DNA of 64,000 nt from Citrus sinensis (taxonomy: Eukaryota > Streptophyta > Magnoliopsida > Sapindales > Rutaceae). The stretch spans positions 3,570,501-3,634,500 of the forward strand of contig NC_068559.1 in assembly GCF_022201045.2 (NCBI RefSeq), read 5' to 3'. The translations under genes and the position numbers were made by a program. The notes below the pieces were generated by a model that saw nothing but the letters and a program-made list of their open reading frames with translations, ran no database searches and was not told the origin of the DNA. Of the stretch, positions 21,691 to 32,265 are shown one piece after another (the stretch's first letter is position 1; every line of letters starts with the position of its first letter).

Positions 21691-24310
21691 ATGTTGGATC
21701 TCAATCTCGATATTGCTTCCTGCGAGTCGTCTTCAATCTGTGCAGACAAGAACAAGAAGAAGATTAATTATAGCAGTAACAATAATATCAAGATCACGGC
21801 GATGCAAATGGAAGATTCGGGAACGTCGAACTCGTCCGTCATCAACAACGAAGAAGCTGCTGATAACGCTTCCAACAACCACGTCAGCTTCCCGTTCGTT
21901 TTCGGTATATTTAAGAAAGAAAACGAGGATGACGATAATAATAATAATAATTACCAGCCGGCGGCGTCAGCAGCAGCAGCAGCAGCAGCAATTCTTGATG
22001 ATAAGGCTGTTCCAATCACGCGTCAGCTCTTTCCGGTGACTGGAGCGGGGTCCACTACGAGTGCGACTACGGGTCAGTGGTTGAATTTATCTTGTGCCAC
22101 CGCCGCCGCTGCTGCTGATGATGTTGACGATGAGTCAGCTGCTGGCGGGCAAGGGCTGAAACCCGTGCAGCAGAAGCCGCAGCAAGTGAGAAAAAGCAGG
22201 CGAGGGCCGAGGTCTAGAAGCTCTCAGTACCGCGGTGTCACGTTTTATCGAAGAACCAGCAGATGGGAATCACATATCTGGTTATCATCGATCATTCATA
22301 AATATATTATATATAATTTGATTTTTTATACATTAATTAATTAATTGTCTTCATTTTAATCATAATTAACTTAATTTATTTGTGTTGAATATGATAAATT
22401 ATGCGCAGGGATTGCGGGAAGCAAGTGTATTTGGGTAAGTTAATAATCTGCAGTTTAATGTTGTTGTATATATTTTTGGTTATAATTTGGATGATTATTG
22501 ATTTTTTTTTTTCTGGCGAACTTTTTGTCAGGTGGATTTGACACTGCCCATTCTGCAGCAAGGTTAGAATCTATATCTTTATATCTTTTCTTTAATTTAA
22601 TCAGAGATATAGTTAATTATCAGTGATCATGTGCTTTTCTTTTCTTTTTCTTTTTTTTCCTTTTTTGGGTAAAAAATATGGTCCTATGTGTGGAGTTAGT
22701 TTTCTAAATTTGGATCTTGTAATTTTCAGGGCATACGATCGGGCTGCAATTAAGTTCAGAGGAGTTGATGCTGATCTTAACTTCGGTGTAACTGATTATG
22801 AAGAAGATATGAAGCAGGTAATTAACATGCACCATAATTAATCACCAACGAATTATGTGTTGGGTTCTGGGTTTTGTATGTGCTGTATTTTATTTAATGA
22901 CTTGATTGTACGTGCGTTAACTTGATTGATCTGCAGATGAAGCATCTATCCAAAGAAGAATTTGTGCTGATTCTTCGTCGGCAAAGCAATGGATTTGCAA
23001 GAGGAAGCTCGAAATACAGAGGTGTCACATTGCACAAATGTGGTAGATGGGAAGCTAGAATGGGACAGCTCCTTGGAAAGAAGTGAGTACATATATATAT
23101 ATATATATATTCACAACTTCCAATCTTTAATAATATTTTTAGCCCTAAAAACTTGGTAATGCTAGAAACTTAATTTGTGAAAACTATGAAACCTGATAAA
23201 ATTGTACACCAGAGAAGTAGAATTAGAGTTAAACTTTGTGCTCGCAGGTATGTTTATCTTGGATTGTTCGACAACGAAGCAGAAGCCGCAAGGTCCTTGT
23301 GATCATGAGTTATTCTTTCCTTCTGAAACTGAAATTTACACCATAATTTAGAAATGGGTTGGTCTGAAGAATCTCCATTGCTTTTTGAATCCAGGGCCTA
23401 TGACAAAGCTGCAATCAAGCAAAATGGAAGAGAAGCAGTAACCAATTTTGAGCCAAGTGCTTATCAACGAGAGACGCTTTTAGATTCTAAGAATGGAGGT
23501 ATTAAATTAATTCATTGATGATGATGATCTATTTTTTATTTTATGTATACATGTGCTTGATTTTCTGCTTAAGTTAATTGTCATTTAAAAAAAAAAAAAT
23601 TGAATGCAGGTAGCAGCAACAACCTCAATCTTGATTTGAGCATTGGAATTTCCCAGCCTTCAAGTACTATTTATTGTGAGGCTTGCCAAATGCCCAACAA
23701 AGAGAGACGAGTGGTAAGTTAATTTCTAGCAAAAATTGCCTATGCATTTCATAATGTGGGTAGTAACACTGTTACAGCCTTTATGCATATTCTTATTACG
23801 TACACTTCTGATTTACCAGCTTGATAGCACTGTTTATGCTTCAATGGGTGTGCAATTACAACCCCATCATCCCCATCATGGCCTAACAATGCCTCCCCAA
23901 AGCCATGAGGTACTACTACGCTACTCATCATCTTCCACGTCCCTTATTTTTCGATACAACTTCATATCCCTTCTCGTGTGACTGTTGATGAATTAACCTC
24001 AGTTTCGAATAAATAATAACAGGAAATGGCTAAGGAGAAGAGGGTTCAAGGTGTTTCTTCACCCGGATTCACAAACTGGGCATGGCAAATGCACAATAAC
24101 GGTAGTGTTGCAGCAATGCCAGTGAATTTGTTATCAAGTGCAGCATCATCAGGATTCTCTTCTTCTCCCACTACTGCTCCTGCAGCTAATACCATTCAAG
24201 TTCAGCAGCAGATTAATAATAACCCTGCAGCCCGCAACATGTTTCTCGCAACACAAAACACATCTGCCGCCATCGACAATTCTCATCATTTGCGCAATTA
24301 CAGAAGCTAA
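21691..24310 (+). CDS. RAP2-7: RAP2.7/TOE1-like AP2 transcription factor
   Basis: Nuclear DNA-binding regulator of the euAP2/TOE group, which in Arabidopsis represses flowering and acts in phase change under miR172 control. Exons: 21691-22280, 22409-22434, 22532-22562, 22730-22817, 22937-23082, 23248-23292, 23395-23498, 23610-23713, 23820-23909, 24023-24310; joined in frame they give 503 aa. The N-terminus MLDLNLD and the [12 protein letters not shown] motif point to RAP2.7/TOE1 rather than AP2 proper. [16 protein letters not shown] precedes AP2 repeat 1 (about 179-229); repeat 2 is about 271-330 ([20 protein letters not shown]). LDLNL and LNLDL fit the LxLxL EAR repressor motif. Poly-Asn and poly-Ala tracts are encoded by simple repeats in exon 1. 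In repeat 1 the usual RRTGRWESHIW reads [11 protein letters not shown]. The symbol is by similarity. Confidence 0.93.
24138..24158 (+). promoter_or_regulatory. miR172 target site
   Basis: Within the last exon, the 21-nt site contains CAGCATCATCAGGATTC, the conserved complement of miR172 seen in AP2/TOE genes. The first base is G rather than the common C; the rest of the site looks canonical, including the usual G:U position. Known biology: miR172 represses such mRNAs by cleavage and translational block. Confidence 0.92.
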
Positions 24311-25519
24311 AGTTTGTTCGGTGCAACAGTTTGGTTTGATCACCATCTTATATTTTGGTCTCTAGAAAGTGTAGTTGAGCATAATAATATTAGCAAGCTT
24401 ACATTAGTTTGCGGAGTTTGTATTTATTTCAAGTGTAAGAAAAAAATTGTTTCAATGCTTTGGTGATAACTTATATTTATATACTTAATTTTCATGACAA
24501 GTATTGTATGGTCTATATAATATTGATCTTTGTATTATTTCAAGTAGATTCCAAATTGGAACTATTCCAAAACTATTAACACACAATAACTTCCAAAATT
24601 CTATGACCATCATCGGCATATCAAAAATTGTACAATAAATACATACGAATTCCTTTCAATTAATGTCTTACATTTTGTGTCTTCTAGTCCTACAATTTTG
24701 TGGCCACAAAATGTGAAGCTAGCCGTTAGATAACTAAGAATTGTAGGCCCCTTTTAGTATTGGGGTTCTGTGCAATAAAAATTAATTGTGTTCGGTAAAT
24801 ATGACATTTGGATAATATATTTTACGAAACTAATAAAATTATTATAAATTCTTGAAACATACAATTGTTGAACAAAATTATTTTGGACAAAAAATTTAGA
24901 ATTGCAAATGTTTACCCAATCCTTTGTACTAATAAAAAAATAATTTTACAAATGATTCTTAAAAAGGCAACTCATGGGTTTGGAGAGAGAGATGAAGACG
25001 TGTGTTCAGATAAGAGAGCTATCAATCAAATTGTTTTGTTCCCATTAATTCATAGCTCAATTAACAAATTTATATTCGTCGTGCTGAGACTAAATTACCA
25101 AAATGCACCTGATTACTTGATAATACATAATAGCAGTAGTTTTTTTTTTTTTTTAAAAAAAAAAAGAAAAACCGTGTAATTTGACTTGTGTAATCAATTA
25201 TTTGATTAGATTTATTCTCTCTTAATGGCCCATGAACTCAAGTAGCTCGGTGTTATCCATTCCTTAAATGGAAGCTTCAAGAGAAATAATTAGCTTGGAC
25301 CCCACTCAACCCCACAAAGGCCACAATCAGTACCTAACTCTTGCAAGGCCCAAACAGTTGCCGTGGCTTACATTAATTAAAAATTATAAAATATTGCAGA
25401 TATTTTTCCTGTCATGTGCAAAACATTTGGCGTTTTATCAATTTCGGGGACATTCTTGTCAGATGTAATCAAATAATAAACTCTAACATGTCTTGATTAC
25501 AAATCTGTGTGATTTGCTA
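24311..25519. other. 3' flank of AP2-type gene and spacer
   Basis: The 3' UTR is expected in the first few hundred bases. An 18-bp perfect palindrome ATTTTGTGGCCACAAAAT lies at 24695-24712, and a T-run meets an A-run at 25140-25165. The 104-codon frame at 24865-25179 is unrecognised and probably chance. Confidence 0.45.
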
Positions 25520-26680
25520 TTATTTATTTATGTGAACCATTTTCCGTTTCACCGTAACAAGAATTGTTAAGACTTTTATCATTTGTCACTCTTCAAGTAG
25601 ATTTTGTTTGCTTTTAGAAGTTTAAGAGAAACCTCCTTTTCGTTATTTGGTTATCTACCTCAGTTTTCAGTAAAAATTGGGTAATTATTTGGTATAGAGT
25701 AATTTTCTAAAATCATTTCATGAGAGGATTAAAATTTTAATTTGTTAGCAAAAAGTGGGTATTTTTTTACTGTTTAATCATTCACAAAACCTCTCAGTAA
25801 CTTCTAGTTTCAAAATTTTAAAAATTTGAATTTCTCCCAATCCTTGTAAATTTTTCTTTTTCTTATTAAATTTTCTCGAGTTACGATCAAATGACACAAA
25901 AAAAAGAAGAAGATGATGAAGAATATAGTGTGGAATTGAAGAGAGAAAAAAAAAAAGTAAAATCCTCTTTCGATTAGTAGAGAAAGTAAAAATATATATA
26001 GAATGGGGCCAGATAATTTGAAGAGGAGTATGCCTTTTGACCCCTTGCTAAAATTTTTCATAAAAACTCTTCTTTAATTGAAATTATCAAAATAACTAAA
26101 GATAAATTAATCACTTAAATAAATTATTCTTTTAAAAAAAATTTACACCCACTCCATTTTATAATCTGTATTTATATTTTAAATTTTAATTGAAAATATT
26201 TTTTTGAGAAACCTTTAAAATTTAACAATTATATAGATAGAAATTATACAATAAGAAGAAAAAAATTTAAGATTTAATGGTTTGTATGCATTTATAAATA
26301 AAAACTTAAAAGAAATACTCTTTTTAGGTGGAAGTTTAATAAAAAGATGATTGATTTTAATTATGGGTTACTGTCAGCCTAATTCTAATATCATTATAAA
26401 TGAAAACAAAAGTACAAAAAAAAAAAACGCATGATTTCTTCTTGTTCGCTCAATGATATGATAATAATAAATTAATAATGTTTATGTTGTCAATGTAAAG
26501 ATGGTTTTAAGGATTCTTTGATCGCTCTTTAGTTGCTTATTTATAATTACCATGTGTGTATGTATATATAACAATTAATATATCAATGTCATAATATATT
26601 GCAATTGCACACACTAAACCTAAATAAGTGACATGATATTCGATCGGTCTCTTATAAAACTTTATTAGAACATCTCCAAA
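25520..26680. repeat. Tandem duplication, copy 1 (intact)
   Basis: Matches 26737-29800 in the same orientation, apart from the inserted element and small indels; long blocks such as TGAACCATTTT, CATTTGTCACTCTTC and TTAGCAAAAAGTGGGTATTT are shared. A 56-bp spacer (26681-26736) separates the copies. Copy 1 ends 13 bp inside what is a MITE terminus in copy 2 (GARCATCTCCAAA). It contains the uninterrupted target ATAAAAACT at 26298-26306. Non-coding. Confidence 0.88.
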
Positions 26681-27508
26681 CGACGTCGTTTTGCTTTAGT
26701 TTTCGGGGTTTGACCTGGGACAAATAGCAGAACTCTTATTTATTTATGTGAACCATTTTACGTTTCGCCGTAACAAGAATTGTAAGACTTTTATCATTTG
26801 TCACTCTTCGAGTAGATTTTGTTTGCGTTTAGAAGTTTAAGAGAAACCTTTTCGTTATTTGGTTATCTACCTCAGTTTTCAGTAAAAAAATTGTGTAATT
26901 ATTTGGTATAGAGTAATTTTCTAAAATCATTTCATGAGAGGATTAAAATTTTAATTTGTTAGCAAAAAGTGGGTATTTTTTAACTATTTAATCATTCACA
27001 AAACCTCTCAGTAACTTCTAGTTTCAAAATTTTAAAAATTTGAATTTTTCTCAATCCTTGTAAAAATTTTCTTTTTTTTATTAAATTTTCTCGAGTTACG
27101 ATCAAATGACACCCAAAAAAAAAAAAGAAAGATGAAGAATATAGTGTGGAATTGAAGGGAAAAAAAAATCTAAAATCCTCTTTCGATTAGTAGAGAAAGT
27201 AAAGATATAGAATGGGACCAGATAATTTGAGGAGGAGTAGGCCTTTTGACCCCTTGCTAAATTTTTCATAAAAATCATCCTTTAATTATCAAAGTAATTA
27301 AAGATAAATTATCACTTAAATAAATTATTCTTTTAAAAAAAATCTACACCCACTCCATTTTATAATCTGCATTTATATTTTAAATTTCAATTGAAAATAT
27401 TTTTTTGAGAAACCTTTAAAATTTAACAATTATATAGATAGAAATTATACAATAAGCAGAAAAAAATTTTAAGATTTTATAATTTGTATGTATTTATAAA
27501 TAAAAACT

Positions 27509-29360
27509 GGGTCTCTCTATGATGCTGTAATTTTTTTACAGCACCAATAGTGTAAGCAATATGAACCATTAGATTTAATCAATAATGCACATTATATTTA
27601 TTAATAAAATTTTTAATTATTTTTAAAATAACATAGCCGGTTAATAAAGTGGCTAAAATGTTGGGAATTCTTTAAAAAAATTGTTTGGATCGTGGAGTTG
27701 GCAGAGGTATGAGAAGTTTTAATGACCACCCCTACAATTTTAAATATTCTTATATTTTCACTTATTTAATAACACAAAATTCAATAAAATATATAATTTC
27801 AATGAAATATATGAACATGTATACAAACCCACATTCATAGGAATGTTTCATTAGACTTTTAAAGTTTATCTTACCTATGTATCTTAAACCATTCATTATC
27901 GACTTTTCGTAATTTTATTAAATAGTAATTTCAAGCCAAAAAGGAAAGAGTGACAATATGTAATTAATTTAAAGATTTAATTTAAAGCTCAAAATTGTTA
28001 AAATAGTACTTAAATTATATCATTAATATTATAAGATAATTTGGTTATCATGTAATCAAACTAATTCCAAAATCTATTTGAGAGCATGCAAACGGATGTA
28101 GTCTATGCTATGTGATTTTTTTATGTTAATTTATGGCCATTGAAGAGTATTAGAAGATGCATACTTGTCCAATAGTGAAATATAAATAATAGCCCTTCAA
28201 TTTCTCATGTGGTATATTTCATTGGATTATCGCTTATTAGCTTACAAAACTATATGCAAGTGTTAAAAATTGGACTACTGCATGAAATTGACATGTGATA
28301 TATTTAATTTGACCTTAGATTAATTACATGCCTATATATGGTTTACTTCATTAACGTAAAAATTAATTTTCACTGATATTTATCTATGACTTATCAATTC
28401 ATAATATATCAGGGTTATCAGGATAATTACGACTTTAATTTCTCTTCTATTAATAAATAGGGGTAGATAGAAGTACTCAATATGGGTGTGTGTGTGTGTG
28501 TGTGTGTGTCAATTCATATGTCTTAATAACTACAAGAAAAATCACCTCTATTAACTTTTTTCCACATTATTTTTATTACATGTTACCAATTGTCTTTCTA
28601 TAGTAGTATTTTTTAAAAGAAAACTACAATTGACTACTAAAAAATGTCTTTATATTTTTTATTACATTTTACATTAAAGTTGTAGCACATTATAAATGCA
28701 AAGCTTAATGTTTAATAACATGACACTTCAACAAAATCAACATCTTAAGTACAATGTATGATATAGAATATTGAAATAGTTATACCTAACACTCACAACA
28801 ATTTATAAAAATTTATAGTGCTTTATTTACAATATCTTTTCTAACTATATCTGTATTAATATCTATCTTAAAGTCAATTTTTGGATTAGTAGATTTTAAT
28901 AAATCCATCGGGATAGATTAATAGTAACTTAATATTTTTTTTCATTATACATGTTATTTTATTAATTATATTGTAATATTTTATTTGTATCATATGATAT
29001 TATTATTATTATTTACCCTATTACTATATTTATATTTATTTAGGTTGTTTAAATCAAAAGGTATAATAGTCATTTATGAAAATTAGGGGTTTGTGTTACC
29101 ATTTATGAAAGTAAGTGGATTTGTATGATTATTTGAGCAAACCTTAAGATGAGTGTGGCTTTTTCTCAAATTAATATTAATTTAAAATTAAAAAACAAAT
29201 ATTTACCAGCAACTTGTAAGTTACCTGCTACCTTTTCATTAATTATTTAATTATCTATTATATTGAATGAACGATTGAGATTAAGACACTTAAAACTAAT
29301 GGTCCACATTAATCCCACTATTAATACTGTAAAAATACATACAACATCATAAATAAATCC
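27509..29360. mobile_element. Non-autonomous MULE-like element, 1.85 kb
   Basis: Flanked by a perfect 9-bp TSD ATAAAAACT (27500-27508, 29361-29369) that occurs once in the empty paralogous copy. The ends GGGTCTCTCTATGATG and, reversed, GGATTTATTTATGATG continue into imperfect inverted arms with TTTTTACAG, CCAATAGTG/TTAATAGTG and GACCATTAG-like words. A (GT)n tract lies at 28485-28509. No frame of 60 codons or more was found, so mobility would have needed a transposase from elsewhere. A CACTA-like word (AACTACAAGAAAAATCA) near 28529 may be a nested remnant. Confidence 0.85.
28485..28509. repeat. (GT)n microsatellite
   Basis: About 12 GT units inside the MULE-like element that split the duplication. 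Confidence 0.95.
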
Positions 29361-29787
29361 ATAAAAACTTCAAAGAAATACTCTTTTTGGGTGGAAGTTT
29401 AATAAGAGGATGATTGATTTTAATTATGGGTTATTGTCTTAATTTAGTAAGATAAACCCAAAAGGTTTGGCCTATTTGGGAAAGAAAGGGTTCATCGGTT
29501 CAACCTAATTCTAATATCATTATAAATGAAAACAAAAATACAAAATAAAAGAAAACGTATGATTTCTTCTTGTTCGTTCAATGATAATAATAAATTAATA
29601 ATGTTTATGTTGTCAATGTAAAGATGGTTTTAAGGATTCTTTGATCGCTCTTTAGTTGCTTTTTTATAATTACCATGTGTGTATGTATATATAATAATAA
29701 TCAATATATCAATGTCATGTTATATTGCAATTGCACACGCTAAATAAGTGACGTGATATTTGATTGGTCTCTTATAAAACTTTATTA

Positions 29788-30171
29788 GAGCATCTCCAAA
29801 AGACTCTATAAATTTTACTCTTCAAATACCTATTTACTTACCGATGTGGCAAATAGAAGAATAAAAAAATATGATATTCTCCAAAAGACTCTTTAAATAG
29901 AAATAAATTAATATTATTTTAATCATATAATTAGTTTTTTAAAGGAAAAGTTAATAGTAATTAAAGCACTTCTCTCTCTTTCTTCAATGAAAAATAATAA
30001 AATATAAATTGAAGAGAGAGAAATTAACTCTCCAAATTTAAAGAGAGAGAATCAATTCTTATTTGAAGAATCTTAATTGGAGTGTCTTTTGGAGCTTTAA
30101 ATATTGATGTGACTCTTCAAATAAGCAAATAAGTAATAAAATCTTATTTGAATAGCCTTTTGGTGATGCTC
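29788..30171. mobile_element. PIF/Harbinger (Tourist-like) MITE
   Basis: The left end GAGCATCTCCAAAAGACTC and the right end reversed (GAGCATCACCAAAAGGCTA) form a TIR; TTA direct repeats lie at 29785-29787 and 30172-30174. The GAGCATCTCCAA terminus and TTA target are typical of plant Tourist-like MITEs. Its left tip is also present at the end of the neighbouring duplication copy 1. Confidence 0.88.
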
Positions 30172-30252
30172 TTACATTTAAAAAATCAAGCTAGAACTCT
30201 AAATCGACTACATCCGTAATTGTGGCGAGAAAGTTAAAATAGCAAATATTAA

Positions 30253-30890
30253 GGACCCATTTGGAATTATTTTTAGAAGGCTAAAATTGATTTTAAAAAG
30301 TTAACAGTTAATTTTGATGTTTGGTAATTTTTTTTAGAAATTACTTTTGGTAAAATCATCAAACGTTACAGTAGATTTTGAAAAGAAACGAATGAACTTT
30401 TTAAAATTGAATTTTGAGAATTAATTTTATACTTAATATAATTTCGTGTGTTTATATCTCATAAATATCATAAAATCCAAAATGATTCTTATTAATTAAG
30501 AAATAGAATCATTAATTTTAAAGAAATTATTAATATCACCAATTATTTTGAGATAACAAAATAAAAAATTAGTAATAAAAATATTTATTTTCTTTATTAT
30601 TATTATTATTATTATATATATATATACACAATATATAATAAAAATTTAATATGCATGTCTACAAATGTATAAATAAATTTTATTAAATGTTATGTTCAAT
30701 TTAATTATTTATAATCTTATTGCAGTTTAGCGTTTAAAATTATCAAACGCACACGATTAATTTTAAAACTCACCGTATTTTTAAAAATAAATTTTACCAA
30801 ACGTTTTATTAATTCTCTTCACAATTTATTATTTATCTTGTACAACTAACAACAATTATTTTAAAAACTACAACATTACTAAACTGATCC
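30253..30890. mobile_element. MITE, family shared with 58801-59445
   Basis: Ends GGACCCATTTGGAATTATTT and, reversed, GGATCAGTTTAGTAATGTTG. Flanks TAA (30250-30252) and TAA (30891-30893) could be a 3-bp TSD. The inner sequence aligns with the element at 58801-59445 (TTTTATACTTAATA, ACCAATTATTTTGAGATAA, ATTTTACCAAACGTTT). Non-coding; superfamily uncertain. Confidence 0.7.
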
Positions 30891-31207
30891 TAAATGTAAC
30901 TCAAATATTATTCCACACTAAGGATAGCACTTGTAGTTTGAGAGCCACAACGCAATAGTAGTAAACTGGTCCTCAATGTAGTTCAATTGTTTTTCCACAC
31001 TAAAATATCAATTTTATAGCACTTGTAGTTTGACAGTCACAATGCAATAGTAGTAAATGTAACCTAATTCATTTCATGTATTCAATTTTCTAAGATCCAT
31101 ACCTTTTTTTAGTATTATATATATAATACAACTAAATCTCATATAGAATAAATATACCACCAAAGCATAAACAAAAAGTATAAATCAGTCTTACAATCAC
31201 TTGGAAG

Positions 31208-31567
31208 TAGAGATGGGCAATAGGCTGGGCTGGCAACAAGGCTCATGTGTACTCATACCCTATTGTGTCCACTATGTGTTTTGTGCCATATCGTGCCTAA
31301 GTCTTTTTTGCTTAGGCCCGGCCCGACACACGTGCCATGGCTAAGGAAAAAAAACCCATAAACTATTTTTTAAAAAAAAAAAAAATTAAGAGCGTATGCT
31401 AAGTTGTTGACGTTTTTCTTTTTCAAGTCTATATGTCTTTATTTAAATTTAATAGAATCGAAAATTGAAAATTCAAGTCCATATTCAATAATAATAAACT
31501 AATAATAGTAAGAGAATATAATATTAATTATTAAGTTTGACCTTATAGTATTAGAATTTTTTTAATG

Positions 31568-31623
<56 letters not shown>

Positions 31624-32005
31624 TTTTCTTAAATGTTAACTTAATTGTTAATTTGAATTTACATAGAGTCATAGTTCATAATTCACAATAATATTAATGC
31701 ATATTTATAAAAACATGATATCAATTATTTATTTAATAAATTATAAATATAAATCAATTATAGAGAATTAAATGAATTTAAAAAATTCAATTTAAAGTTA
31801 TTTATAAAATTATAAAAATTTAATTTTGCTTTTATTAAAAATAAAATATGTTTATTGCAGCCTTTTTCATCGTGCCATACTTAGTCAATCTCTAACTGCG
31901 TCGTGCTTTCAAGGTGAGTGTGTAAAATTCTAAACCTAACCCAGTCCACATGCGTGCTGCGTGTCCCATACGAACATATACCGTCCGGTTCATTGGCCAT
32001 CTCTA
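31208..32005. mobile_element. Non-autonomous hAT element
   Basis: Ends TAGAGATGGGCAA and TTGGCCATCTCTA. The 8-bp flanks CTTGGAAG (31200-31207) and CTTGAAAG (32006-32013) differ at one base, matching the hAT TSD length. The termini belong to the same general type as four other elements in this window. A long (AAT)n tract lies at 31568-31623. GC-rich words near the ends (GGGCTGGGCTGGC, GCCCGGCCCGAC) contrast with the AT-rich core. No transposase frame remains. Confidence 0.82.
31568..31623. repeat. (AAT)n microsatellite
   Basis: About 18 perfect trinucleotide units in the core of the hAT element 31208-32005. Confidence 0.95.
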
Positions 32006-32013
32006 CTTGAAAG

Positions 32014-32265
32014 ATTCAAACCCTCCATCTTATAATTAAAAGAAAGCCGTGCCCAGCAACTTAACTATGTGTTCTTGGCAGCTAGCTTAAATTTTATAAC
32101 AGTGATAATTATAATAATAAAATTAATTTTTTGGTCGTTTTTAAAAAAAAAAGTTTGTATTTTAAAAACGACACCGTATTAGTGCTACACTCTATCCCCT
32201 AAAAACTGGCCTCACTAAAACCCCCAACAAAACGCAACACAGACGCAGACAAAAACGGAGCGGAA
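32014..32265 (+). promoter_or_regulatory. Upstream region of the DUF155 gene
   Basis: Short upstream region between a hAT element and the first ATG. AACGACACCGT near 32167 resembles the ACGACxxCGT words common in plant housekeeping promoters. No TATA box is obvious. Confidence 0.3.

Larger units (their letters stand above)
26737..29800. repeat. Tandem duplication, copy 2 (interrupted)
   Basis: About 1.2 kb when the inserted element 27509-29360 is removed. Relative to copy 1 it carries about 60 extra bases near 29437-29505 (from ...GTCTTAATTTAG to GGTTCAA). The duplication predates the insertion, since only this copy is split. Confidence 0.88.

Noticed and set aside
28529..28550. CACTA-like word AACTACAAGAAAAATCA
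   Set aside because: First base is not C and no partner terminus or 3-bp TSD was found.
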